Assembly (NCBI GenBank): GCA_027487145.1
Contig: JAIYEC010000073.1
Span: 1-7,393, forward strand
Direction of reading: 5' to 3'
DNA: 7,393 nucleotides
Origin: a bacterium
Lineage (GTDB): Bacteria; Patescibacteriota; Minisyncoccia; Phycocordibacterales; UBA918
In this document: in pieces, positions 1 to 5,721 of the stretch
Layout: every line of letters starts with the position of its first letter
How positions within the stretch are numbered: position 1 is the first letter of the stretch
Notes under the pieces: generated by a model
What the model saw: the letters and a program-made list of their open reading frames with translations, nothing else
Told to the model about the DNA's origin: nothing
Database searches by the model: none
Program-made: the position numbers and the translations under genes

Positions 1-1
1 G

Positions 2-86
2 GTACGTTTGCGCATACGTATTAAATAGTTATTACTAAAGCCGGGCTGCCGCCCGGCTTTAGTATATGCGTTGCCTTCAAACGTAC
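2..86. other. Three-tier nested hairpin, strong inverted repeat at left edge
   Basis: Three nested complementary blocks are visible. GTACGTTTG (2-10) matches CAAACGTAC (78-86), CGCATA (11-16) matches TATGCG (65-70), and a perfect 13-bp GC-rich stem (34-46 with 51-63) closes a TGCC loop. The inner stem alone could be a terminator, but TTTAGT rather than a T run follows it. The 15 contiguous bases of the left arm pair with two blocks on the right, which is more than a simple terminator needs. It may end the gene left of the window, or be part of a structured RNA. The first bases could also be the last codons of an upstream gene (stops at 22-24 or 26-28 in two frames), but too little is present to call a CDS. 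Confidence 0.6.
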
Positions 87-87
87 A

Positions 88-111
88 CTCCGGCTGAAGC
101 CGGAGGTTTTT
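88..111 (+). terminator. Intrinsic terminator-like hairpin with T5 tail
   Basis: CTCCGGC (88-94) and GCCGGAG (99-105) form a 7-bp GC-rich stem around a TGAA loop, followed by GTTTTT. This is the classical plus-strand rho-independent terminator shape. It follows the nested hairpin at once, so it may be a second terminator for the same upstream transcript. Confidence 0.6.
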
Positions 112-117
112 AGAGAT

Positions 118-153
118 AACAAAAGGACCGGTCTTTGGACCGGTTCTTTTGTT
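118..153. terminator. Bidirectional terminator-like hairpin
   Basis: AACAAAAG (118-125) pairs with CTTTTGTT (146-153) and ACCGGTC (127-133) with GACCGGT (138-144). One G-T wobble (126/145) joins the two helices, giving a 16-bp stem with a TTTG loop. The A-rich left flank and T-rich right flank would give a U tract on either strand. It is the third hairpin in the row. Confidence 0.6.
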
Positions 154-158
154 TGTAG

Positions 159-178
159 AACCAGACCTGCGTCTGGTT
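159..178. other. Short perfect hairpin (8 bp, CTGC loop)
   Basis: AACCAGAC (159-166) pairs with GTCTGGTT (171-178) around a four-base loop. No real T run follows, so a terminator role is weak. A smaller stem, TGCG/CGCA (189-192 with 196-199), lies just downstream. Together they continue the left-edge hairpin series. Confidence 0.5.
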
Positions 179-204
179 TGTACCTCGGTGCGGGCCGCAG
201 ACAT

Positions 205-234
205 GTTTTCATTTCCTTTCCTAGAAATGAAAAC
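205..234. other. 11-bp AT-rich hairpin just upstream of structured repeat copy 1
   Basis: GTTTTCATTTC (205-215) pairs perfectly with GAAATGAAAAC (224-234) around an eight-base pyrimidine-rich loop. It ends four bases before the conserved core of the structured repeat. In copy 2 of that repeat a different hairpin (6321-6358) occupies the same place, so this stem may be the 5' domain of the element. Confidence 0.55.
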
Positions 235-238
235 GGTC

Positions 239-306
239 GAGGCGGGGTCGAAAGTACTTGGATTTTTGTGAGCGTAGCGAAATAAAAAGCTTAGTAACTT
301 GTGACC
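239..306 (+). repeat. Dispersed structured repeat, copy 1
   Basis: This 68-nt block aligns with 6359-6427. Shared parts are GAGGYGGGGTCGA at the left, ACTTRG and ATTT in the middle, and CTTAGTRAYTYGTGACC at the right. Between the two CTTRG/CTTAG boxes the bases can fold back on each other (257-269 with about 281-294), with TTTTT opposite AAAAA and a T-T mismatch at the third pair that also occurs in copy 2. The loop holds GAGCGTAGCGAA. The block has no stop in one frame and so falsely extends tsaD upstream. Whether it acts as RNA or DNA is unknown. Confidence 0.6.
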
Positions 307-321
307 ACAAATTCCACTACC

Positions 322-350
322 TTGACCACACCCCCACTCCCTCGTATAGT
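322..350 (+). promoter_or_regulatory. Promoter of tsaD (leaderless)
   Basis: TTGACC (322-327), a 17-base spacer and TATAGT (345-350) make a near-consensus sigma-70-type promoter. Only six bases separate the -10 box from the ATG at 357, so transcription should begin at or next to the start codon. This fixes the tsaD start and rules out longer N-terminal versions. Confidence 0.75.
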
Positions 351-356
351 TCCCAC

Positions 357-1526
357 ATGCGAATTTTAAGCATTGAAACATCTTGCGACGAGACAGCTAT
401 CAGTATCCTTGAAGCAAAAGGAGAATTTCCACATGCAACGTATGACATTCTTGGCAATGCGCTCTGGTCTCAAATTGATATCCATCGAGAGTTCGGTGGT
501 GTCTTTCCAATGCTCGCCAAGCGTGAACATGTTGCAACTATCATCCCAATGCTTGAGAAGGCCCTTATCGAAGCTGATCTTGAAACCACTCCCAGCGAAG
601 TTGATGAGCACCTAGCCGCCGAACTGCAAACTATTCTCAATCGAGAACCAGAGTTAGCAGACAAATTACTATCGTTTCAAGCTAAGCATGGTGTACCACA
701 GATTGATCTCATCGCAGTCACCAGTGGTCCAGGACTTGAGCCAGCACTATGGGTGGGGGTAAATTTTGCTCGAGCCTTGGCATTACTCTGGAACACACCT
801 ATCGTTCCGGTCAATCACATGGAAGGTCATGTCCTCTCAAGTGTCTTTGATATCGAACGAGACGATATGCTCTCTGATATTTCTTTCCCTACCATTTCTC
901 TCCTTATCTCAGGGGGGCACACCGAACTTATTTTAATGAAAGATTGGGGTCACTACGAAAAGATTGGCCAGACTCGCGATGATGCAGTCGGTGAAGCGTA
1001 CGACAAGGTAGCCCGCATGCTTGGCTTGCAATACCCTGGTGGACCAGAGATAGCCAAACGAGCAGAACAAGCACGAAAAGAAAAACTCCCTGAATTCATC
1101 AAGCTCCCGACACCAATGCTCAACTCTGGCGATTTAGATTTTTCGTTTTCAGGGCTAAAGACGGCAGTACGCTACGCTGTAGCTGATAAGGAACTATCAG
1201 AAACTGATATCTGCGCCATTGCTCGTGATTTTGAGGATGTTGTAACTACGGTGCTTTTAAAGAAGTCACTTGCTGCGATTGAGACCTATGCTGCACAGAC
1301 ACTTATTGTTGGTGGTGGCGTTAGTGCCAACCAACACCTCAAGCGTATGTTTGAGTCGAGCTTCCTTGAGAAAGCTCCTGATGTCACAGTCTACTTCCCA
1401 CAACCAAAGCTCTCAACCGACAACAGCATCATGATTGCACTCGCTGGCCATGCCAGAGCAGAAAACGCTCTCGCTCCCCGTGGTGCCGATGTTATTCGCG
1501 CAGACGGCAACAAATCATTAGCCTAG
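357..1526 (+). CDS. tsaD: tRNA N6-adenosine threonylcarbamoyltransferase TsaD
   Basis: TsaD transfers threonylcarbamoyl from TC-AMP to A37 of tRNAs reading ANN codons (t6A), with TsaB/TsaE partners in bacteria. The 389-residue product starts MRILSIETSCDET, the family N-terminus. It carries the metal ligands H154 and H158 (HMEGH) and D355 (STDNSIMIA), the SGPGL loop (123-127), SGGHTEL (185-191), GEAYDK (212-217), DFSFSGLKT (261-269) and GGGVSAN (319-325). Usual length is about 335-345. The excess is a mostly helical insertion at about residues 75-114, between the helix after PMLEKAL and the IDLIAV strand. Start choice: an open frame runs back to a TTG at 258, but that stretch is repeat DNA plus the promoter, and the family N-terminus begins at this ATG. 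It is monocistronic, with its own promoter and terminator. The family call is very secure. Confidence 0.97.
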   Translation: MRILSIETSCDETAISILEAKGEFPHATYDILGNALWSQIDIHREFGGVFPMLAKREHVATIIPMLEKALIEADLETTPSEVDEHLAAELQTILNREPELADKLLSFQAKHGVPQIDLIAVTSGPGLEPALWVGVNFARALALLWNTPIVPVNHMEGHVLSSVFDIERDDMLSDISFPTISLLISGGHTELILMKDWGHYEKIGQTRDDAVGEAYDKVARMLGLQYPGGPEIAKRAEQARKEKLPEFIKLPTPMLNSGDLDFSFSGLKTAVRYAVADKELSETDICAIARDFEDVVTTVLLKKSLAAIETYAAQTLIVGGGVSANQHLKRMFESSFLEKAPDVTVYFPQPKLSTDNSIMIALAGHARAENALAPRGADVIRADGNKSLA

Positions 1527-1532
1527 CCAGAC

Positions 1533-1558
1533 AAAAGTCCTTTTTATAAGGCTTTTTT
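1533..1558 (+). terminator. Terminator of tsaD
   Basis: AAAAG and CCTT (1533-1542, with a bulged T1538) pair with AAGG, C and TTTT just before and within a T6 run (1553-1558). It sits seven bases after the tsaD stop and just before the valS promoter. Confidence 0.7.
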
Positions 1559-1560
1559 CG

Positions 1561-1569
1561 TGCTACTAT
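1561..1569 (+). promoter_or_regulatory. Extended -10 promoter of valS
   Basis: TGC directly before TACTAT forms an extended -10 element. No convincing -35 is visible. Ten bases separate the box from the ATG, so the leader would be only three or four bases, and no Shine-Dalgarno sequence is present. Confidence 0.55.
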
Positions 1570-1579
1570 CCCTAAATCT

Positions 1580-3748
1580 ATGAACGAACAAAAGCCAACC
1601 ATCCCCGAGTTATTTTTAAGTCCGTATAACCCGCAGGATCACGAAGATAAGATATACAAGCTCTGGCACGAATCAGGGTATTTTAACCCTGACAATCTCC
1701 CTAGTGAACGGACTGAGCAATTCTCTATTGTGATGCCTCCGCCAAACGCTAACGGCTCTCTCCATGCTGGACACGCACTATTTGTAACAGTCCAAGATAT
1801 CATGCTGCGATTTGAACGTATGCGCGGAAAGAAAGCGGTGTGGTTCCCTGGTGCTGACCATGCTGGATTTGAAACTCAGGTAGTGTACGAAAAGAAACTT
1901 GAGAAAGAAGGTCGTTCACGATTTCAAATGACTCGTGAAGAACTCTATGCTGAAATTCTTGACTTCACCCTCGCCAACAAGTCTTTTATGGAAGGCCAGA
2001 TTCGTTCTCTGGGTGCCTCTTGCGATTGGTCGCGTGAACTCTTTACGCTTGATGACAAAGTAGTAAAAATTGTCTACGACACCTTCAAGCAGCTTGAGAC
2101 AGACGGACTACTCTACCGCGGTGCTCGTTCAAGTAACTGGTGTCCAAAACACCAGACATCATTCTCTAATCTTGAGGTAGAACACGAAGAGCGAACTGAA
2201 CCGTTCTACTACTTTAAGTATGGACCATTTGTCATCGGTACAGCTCGACCAGAAACTAAGTTCGGTGATAAGTATGTCGTGATGCACCCTGATGACAAAC
2301 GATACAAGGACTACGAACATGGCCAAAAAATTGAGGTAGAATGGATCAATGGTCCAATTACTGCGACAGTGATTAAAGATGAGGCTGGTGACCCAGAAAT
2401 GGGTACTGGTGTGATGACAATTACCCCGTGGCACTCTGGTATCGACTTCGAGATTGCGAAACGTCACAACCTTGACTATGAGCAAGTGATTGATTGGCGC
2501 GGAAAGCTCTTACCAATTGCTGGAGAATTTGCCGGCATGGATATTAGGGACGCTCGCAAGAAGATTGTTGAAAAACTTGAGGCAAAAGGTCTGGTGGATC
2601 ATATTGATGAAAACTACCACCACTCTGTTCCCTGCTGCTACAAGTGCGGACGAGAAATCGAACCGCAGATAAAAGAACAGTGGTTTGTCCATATGAAACC
2701 ATTGGCTGAAAAGGCACTTATAGCACTCGACGCAAAGAAGTTTTCATTCGTGACTGAACGTGATGAGCGAGTATTCCGACACTGGCTCACTAATATTGAT
2801 GACTGGCCAATCGCACGACAGATTGCCTGGGGTATTCCAATTCCGGCCAAAGTGTGTGACGACTGCGGTCACGGTATGGTTGATCTTGAAAATAACCTAA
2901 CCACCTGTACAAAGTGTGGTGGAGGAGTTCACCAAGATCCAGATACGTTTGATACTTGGTTTTCTTCAGGACAATGGCCACTGTGTGTCACTGATTTTGG
3001 CGGCGAAAGTGACGATTTCAAAAACTACTACCCAACTTCAGTGATGGAAACCGGAAAGGATATTATCTTTTTCTGGGTCGCTCGTATGATCATGCTTGGT
3101 CTGTATCGAACCGGTGAAGTTCCTTTCAAAAAAATCTACCTGCACGGCATGGTGCGTGACAAACATGGCAAGAAGATGAGTAAGAGTAAAGGTAACGTGA
3201 TAGCCCCAAGTGAGATTCAAGAGAAGTATGGTACCGACGCGCTTCGTATGGCGCTCATAGTAAACAACGTACCAAGCACTGATATGAACCTTGATCCTGA
3301 CAAGGTGAACGCATACAAAAAGTTTGCCAACAAGCTCTGGAATATCACACGATTTGTCCTTGATAACACAACCGACTACGAACCGCCTATTGAGCACACA
3401 CCAGAAGATGTTGCATTTGAAAATGAATTCCTCCACCCGATGGTGAAAGAAATTCATGAACATATGGATAAGGATAGATTCGACCTTGCCGCAGAAAAAA
3501 TTTATCACTTTGTCTGGGATCATTTTGCTAGCACAGTCATTGAAGAATCAAAACCACTGCTCGCAACAGAAGGTGCGATAAGAGCTTCTCGTCAAAGAAT
3601 GCTCCATCATTATTTGGTGACTTCACTCAAACTCCTCCACCCATTCATGCCGTTTGTAACCGAGACTATCTGGCAAGAACTACCAGAAAAGATGCGCGAT
3701 TCAGATATCTTGATGGTGGCACCGTGGCCATTCAATCCAGACGTTTAA
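1580..3748 (+). CDS. valS: Valyl-tRNA synthetase, C-terminally short
   Basis: A class I synthetase that charges tRNA-Val and hydrolyses mischarged Thr-tRNA. Order: N-terminal segment, PPPNANGSLHAGH (HIGH motif at 62-65), CP1 editing domain with GTARPET (220-226) and GTGVMTITPWHSGID (275-289), zinc-type cysteines C352, C353, C356 and C426/C429/C443/C446, DTWFSSGQWP, KMSKS (532-536), then a helical anticodon-binding domain ending in MVAPWPFNPDV. In the editing pocket T282 and D289 match the Thr and Asp known from Thermus ValRS, but the Lys two residues before that Thr is T280 here. At 722 residues it is well below the usual 860-950: it stops after the anticodon domain and lacks the C-terminal coiled-coil arm. 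The stop is followed at once by a strong terminator and the next gene, so this looks like natural shortness rather than a frameshift. Confidence 0.95.
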   Translation: MNEQKPTIPELFLSPYNPQDHEDKIYKLWHESGYFNPDNLPSERTEQFSIVMPPPNANGSLHAGHALFVTVQDIMLRFERMRGKKAVWFPGADHAGFETQVVYEKKLEKEGRSRFQMTREELYAEILDFTLANKSFMEGQIRSLGASCDWSRELFTLDDKVVKIVYDTFKQLETDGLLYRGARSSNWCPKHQTSFSNLEVEHEERTEPFYYFKYGPFVIGTARPETKFGDKYVVMHPDDKRYKDYEHGQKIEVEWINGPITATVIKDEAGDPEMGTGVMTITPWHSGIDFEIAKRHNLDYEQVIDWRGKLLPIAGEFAGMDIRDARKKIVEKLEAKGLVDHIDENYHHSVPCCYKCGREIEPQIKEQWFVHMKPLAEKALIALDAKKFSFVTERDERVFRHWLTNIDDWPIARQIAWGIPIPAKVCDDCGHGMVDLENNLTTCTKCGGGVHQDPDTFDTWFSSGQWPLCVTDFGGESDDFKNYYPTSVMETGKDIIFFWVARMIMLGLYRTGEVPFKKIYLHGMVRDKHGKKMSKSKGNVIAPSEIQEKYGTDALRMALIVNNVPSTDMNLDPDKVNAYKKFANKLWNITRFVLDNTTDYEPPIEHTPEDVAFENEFLHPMVKEIHEHMDKDRFDLAAEKIYHFVWDHFASTVIEESKPLLATEGAIRASRQRMLHHYLVTSLKLLHPFMPFVTETIWQELPEKMRDSDILMVAPWPFNPDV

Positions 3749-3757
3749 TCCCCTTTT

Positions 3758-3793
3758 AAGGACGGTTGAGGCAAGAGCCTCAACCGTCCTTTT
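3758..3793 (+). terminator. Terminator of valS
   Basis: A perfect 15-bp stem (3758-3772 with 3777-3791) closes an AAGA loop and runs into TTTT. It starts ten bases after the valS stop. The promoter of the next gene begins at the end of this T tract. Confidence 0.85.
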
Positions 3794-3801
3794 GGTACAA
3801 T
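3793..3801 (+). promoter_or_regulatory. Extended -10 promoter of the prsW-hsp20 operon (leaderless)
   Basis: TGG plus TACAAT is an extended -10 box. Seven bases separate it from the ATG at 3809, so the mRNA should start at or beside the start codon. The region where a -35 would lie is inside the valS terminator, so the two elements are packed together. Confidence 0.6.
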
Positions 3802-3808
3802 AAAAGAA

Positions 3809-4513
3809 ATGCTTTCAACGTACTTTGCCATTGCTTTCTTAGCCGGACTCACACCGGCGCTCTTTTGGCTGTGGTTCTGGCTCCGCGAAGACAACTCTCA
3901 CCCCGAACCATATCTTCTCATTGCAATTAGCTTTATCGCTGGTATGGCAGTTGTGCCACTAGCACTCCCCCTTCAGAAAATCGCCATCAACTTCTACAGT
4001 GGTAGTAATGTGATTTTGGTATGGGTAATTATTGAAGAGCTTTTAAAATACGCAGCGGCTCTCGTTCTTATTTTCTGGAATCGTGAAGTCGATGAACCAA
4101 TTGATATGGTGATCTACATGATCACTATCGCGCTTGGATTTGCTGCGCTGGAGAACTCACTCTTCATCTTTAATCCCCTGGTAGCTGGTGACTACATCAA
4201 CTCTGCGCTAACCGGTAGTTTCCGATTCCTCGGAGCAACCTTACTTCACATTCTCGCTTCTGGTACCATTGGTGTCTTCCTCGCTCTCACGTATTACAAA
4301 CCAAAATTAACCCAACTCACAGCTGGAACCTTTGGGTTATTCATTGCAATTGTGTTGCATGCGCTATTTAACTTTTTTATAATGGATGCAAGCGGAGAAA
4401 CCATTCTCGGAGTATTCCTCTTTGTATGGATGGGAGTAATCGTCCTCTTTCTTCTCTTTGAGAAAATTAAACAGCTTGAGTGCGCTCATAACCCAACTTC
4501 TTGTCCTCTATGA
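3809..4513 (+). CDS. PrsW-family intramembrane metalloprotease
   Basis: A 234-residue polytopic membrane protein with about seven hydrophobic helices. It carries the PrsW family (peptidase M82) motifs: EELLK (E76, E77, K80), GFAALEN (110-116), H147 in LLHILASGTIGV and LHALFNF (H184, N188). The DEPIDMVIY stretch before the second motif is also typical. Known PrsW in Bacillus subtilis cleaves the anti-sigma factor RsiW at site 1. The substrate here is unknown, and no anti-sigma gene lies nearby. The stop codon overlaps the ATG of the downstream hsp20 gene (ATGA), which suggests translational coupling and a shared stress role. The short polar tail after residue 220 contains two Cys. The family call is firm; function in this organism is inferred. 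Confidence 0.88.
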   Translation: MLSTYFAIAFLAGLTPALFWLWFWLREDNSHPEPYLLIAISFIAGMAVVPLALPLQKIAINFYSGSNVILVWVIIEELLKYAAALVLIFWNREVDEPIDMVIYMITIALGFAALENSLFIFNPLVAGDYINSALTGSFRFLGATLLHILASGTIGVFLALTYYKPKLTQLTAGTFGLFIAIVLHALFNFFIMDASGETILGVFLFVWMGVIVLFLLFEKIKQLECAHNPTSCPL

Positions 4514-5025
4514 AAAAACCATCATTTTTAGACCGACTCACTGGCGGCGGCCAGGGTGACGAATACGATCGTATTCTTGACGATCGTCACCAATTCGGCG
4601 AGGAAGACGAACTCGCAGTGCAGGACACGTACCAGGAAGAGGAAGAAGACGAATGGGAAACCCCTAGTCCTGGCGCTCAACAAGACGGGGAGCTGCCAGT
4701 TGACATGTACCAAACTGAAGACGCTATCGTCATTCGCGCTCTGGTGGCAGGTGTCAGTCCAAACGATCTTGAAATCTCAATCACGCGCGATATGGTAACT
4801 ATCCGTGGCGTACGTGAAGAGTTTCAAGAGACGCACGACGATGGGTACTTCCATCGCGAACTCTTCTGGGGGAGCTTCTCTCGCACTCTCGTTCTCCCCG
4901 AAGAAGTTGCTATCGATGAAGCTGAAGCCCAAGAGAAACACGGTCTCCTTGAAATCAAACTTCCAAAGCTCGACAAGCATCGCTCGACTCAACTACGGGT
5001 AAAATCAAACGTTCTGCATAAATAA
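4510..5025 (+). CDS. Hsp20/alpha-crystallin small heat-shock protein
   Basis: An ATP-independent chaperone that holds unfolding proteins. In this 171-residue product the alpha-crystallin domain spans about residues 60-155: LPVDMYQTEDAIVIRALVAGV at its start, the FHRELFWGSFSRTLVLP strand region (114-130) and HGLLEIKLPK (144-153), the GVLxxxxPK signature. LRV at 162-164 can serve as the C-terminal I-x-I oligomerisation motif. The N-terminal arm (about 12-58) is unusual, highly acidic with a Glu/Asp run at 43-49, and likely disordered. The ATG overlaps the prsW stop by four bases. A TTG nine bases upstream is also open but adds only three residues and lacks support. No Shine-Dalgarno is visible, so expression probably depends on coupling to prsW. 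Confidence 0.92.
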   Translation: MKKPSFLDRLTGGGQGDEYDRILDDRHQFGEEDELAVQDTYQEEEEDEWETPSPGAQQDGELPVDMYQTEDAIVIRALVAGVSPNDLEISITRDMVTIRGVREEFQETHDDGYFHRELFWGSFSRTLVLPEEVAIDEAEAQEKHGLLEIKLPKLDKHRSTQLRVKSNVLHK

Positions 5026-5064
5026 ATTAAAAGTCTGGATTTGTAAAATCCAGACTTTTAATTT
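5024..5064. terminator. Bidirectional terminator shared by convergent genes
   Basis: A perfect 19-bp stem (5024-5042 with 5046-5064) closes a GTA loop, with A-rich and T-rich ends that give a U tract in both directions. It overlaps the hsp20 stop and lies 12 bases from the stop of the convergent minus-strand gene, so it can serve both. Confidence 0.88.
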
Positions 5065-5075
5065 GAACTAATGAG

Positions 5076-5600
5076 TTAATCTGAGAAGTACAATTCTCTT
5101 TTACTATACTCTTTGCTATATTGCGCTTCAGATTCATTCGGACTTTCAACATCTGAATACTGAACGTCTAAGGCATCTAATTCAACATCTAAAGCAGTTA
5201 AGTGTTCGGCGGAGTCATTACTTAAAACTCCAATCTTATTTAAATAAACAATTGCTTTTCCGTAATTTGCTATAACTTCTTCAGAATCTAGCTTGGTCAT
5301 ACGAGGAAAGGTTCGAACATTCAGCATTTTCATTTGATTGAAAGTTTCCTCATCTGGAAATTGTTCTGGGTCTTCTACTAGTGCCTCTACCGCATCATAA
5401 ACAGGTTTAAGTATTTTTTTTCTCTCATCATTAAGCTGATTGATTTTATCTTCAATTCCAGACTGCTCTTTCTCAACCTTTTTTAAGAATTGACGATGCC
5501 ATACCAAAAGCTCAGCATCGGTCATATCTTCAGCCGATTTTAGTTCAGCTTCTTGCGATTCTACTGCGTTTCTTAATGATTCTAATGACATACTTAACAT
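5076..5600 (-). CDS. Unrecognised acidic coiled-coil protein
   Basis: I do not recognise this protein. The product is soluble and acidic, with long helix-forming segments: SLESLRNAVESQEAELKSAE, then a second charged helix with KKVEKEQSGIEDKINQLNDE and a further KKILKPVYDAVEALVED. The C-terminal half is also helical, and the tail is rich in Ser, Glu and Tyr. No signal peptide, membrane segment or catalytic motif is visible. The start is uncertain: ATG at 5600 (174 residues), ATG at 5591 (171) or TTG at 5624 (182). AT content is clearly higher than in neighbours: my hand count gives about 36% GC over 5101-5580, against 40-52% in sampled core-gene lines. Its place downstream of the tRNA-Arg 3' end also fits later acquisition. 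The gene is intact. Confidence 0.72.
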   Translation of the reverse strand: MLSMSLESLRNAVESQEAELKSAEDMTDAELLVWHRQFLKKVEKEQSGIEDKINQLNDERKKILKPVYDAVEALVEDPEQFPDEETFNQMKMLNVRTFPRMTKLDSEEVIANYGKAIVYLNKIGVLSNDSAEHLTALDVELDALDVQYSDVESPNESEAQYSKEYSKRELYFSD

Positions 5601-5601
5601 T

Positions 5602-5640
5602 ATTATATTTACAGTATATCTCAATTTAATTAACAGTAAA
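5602..5640 (-). promoter_or_regulatory. Candidate promoter(s) of the coiled-coil gene
   Basis: Reading the minus strand, TTTACT, 16 bases and TATACT would start a five-base leader to the ATG at 5600. A perfect TATAAT lies further in (5607-5602), ten bases before the ATG at 5591, and would favour that later start. I cannot choose between them from sequence alone. Confidence 0.4.
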
Positions 5641-5721
5641 GAATAAAATCAATTCGAGCAAACACTATTGGAGTCAAATCTTACACATTCAGTATCTCAA
5701 TTAGCCAGGTTTTTATTTCGG

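Noticed and set aside
1..234. CRISPR array
   Set aside because: The left-edge hairpins differ in sequence and spacing. There is no repeated unit with regular spacers, and no cas genes.
239..306. Integron attC or dif-like site
   Set aside because: I found no GTTRRRY/RYYYAAC core pair and no dif-like arms. The likeness is limited to being a folded repeat.
258..356. N-terminal extension of TsaD by 33 codons from a TTG
   Set aside because: The stretch is repeat copy 1 and the tsaD promoter. The family N-terminus begins exactly at the ATG at 357, six bases after the -10 box.
205..356. Riboswitch controlling tsaD
   Set aside because: The promoter at 322-350 lies downstream of the folded region, so these structures are not in the tsaD leader.
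2159..2485. Minus-strand open frames inside valS (also 3038-3523)
   Set aside because: They lie entirely within conserved codons of a clear synthetase gene and show no own promoter or motif.
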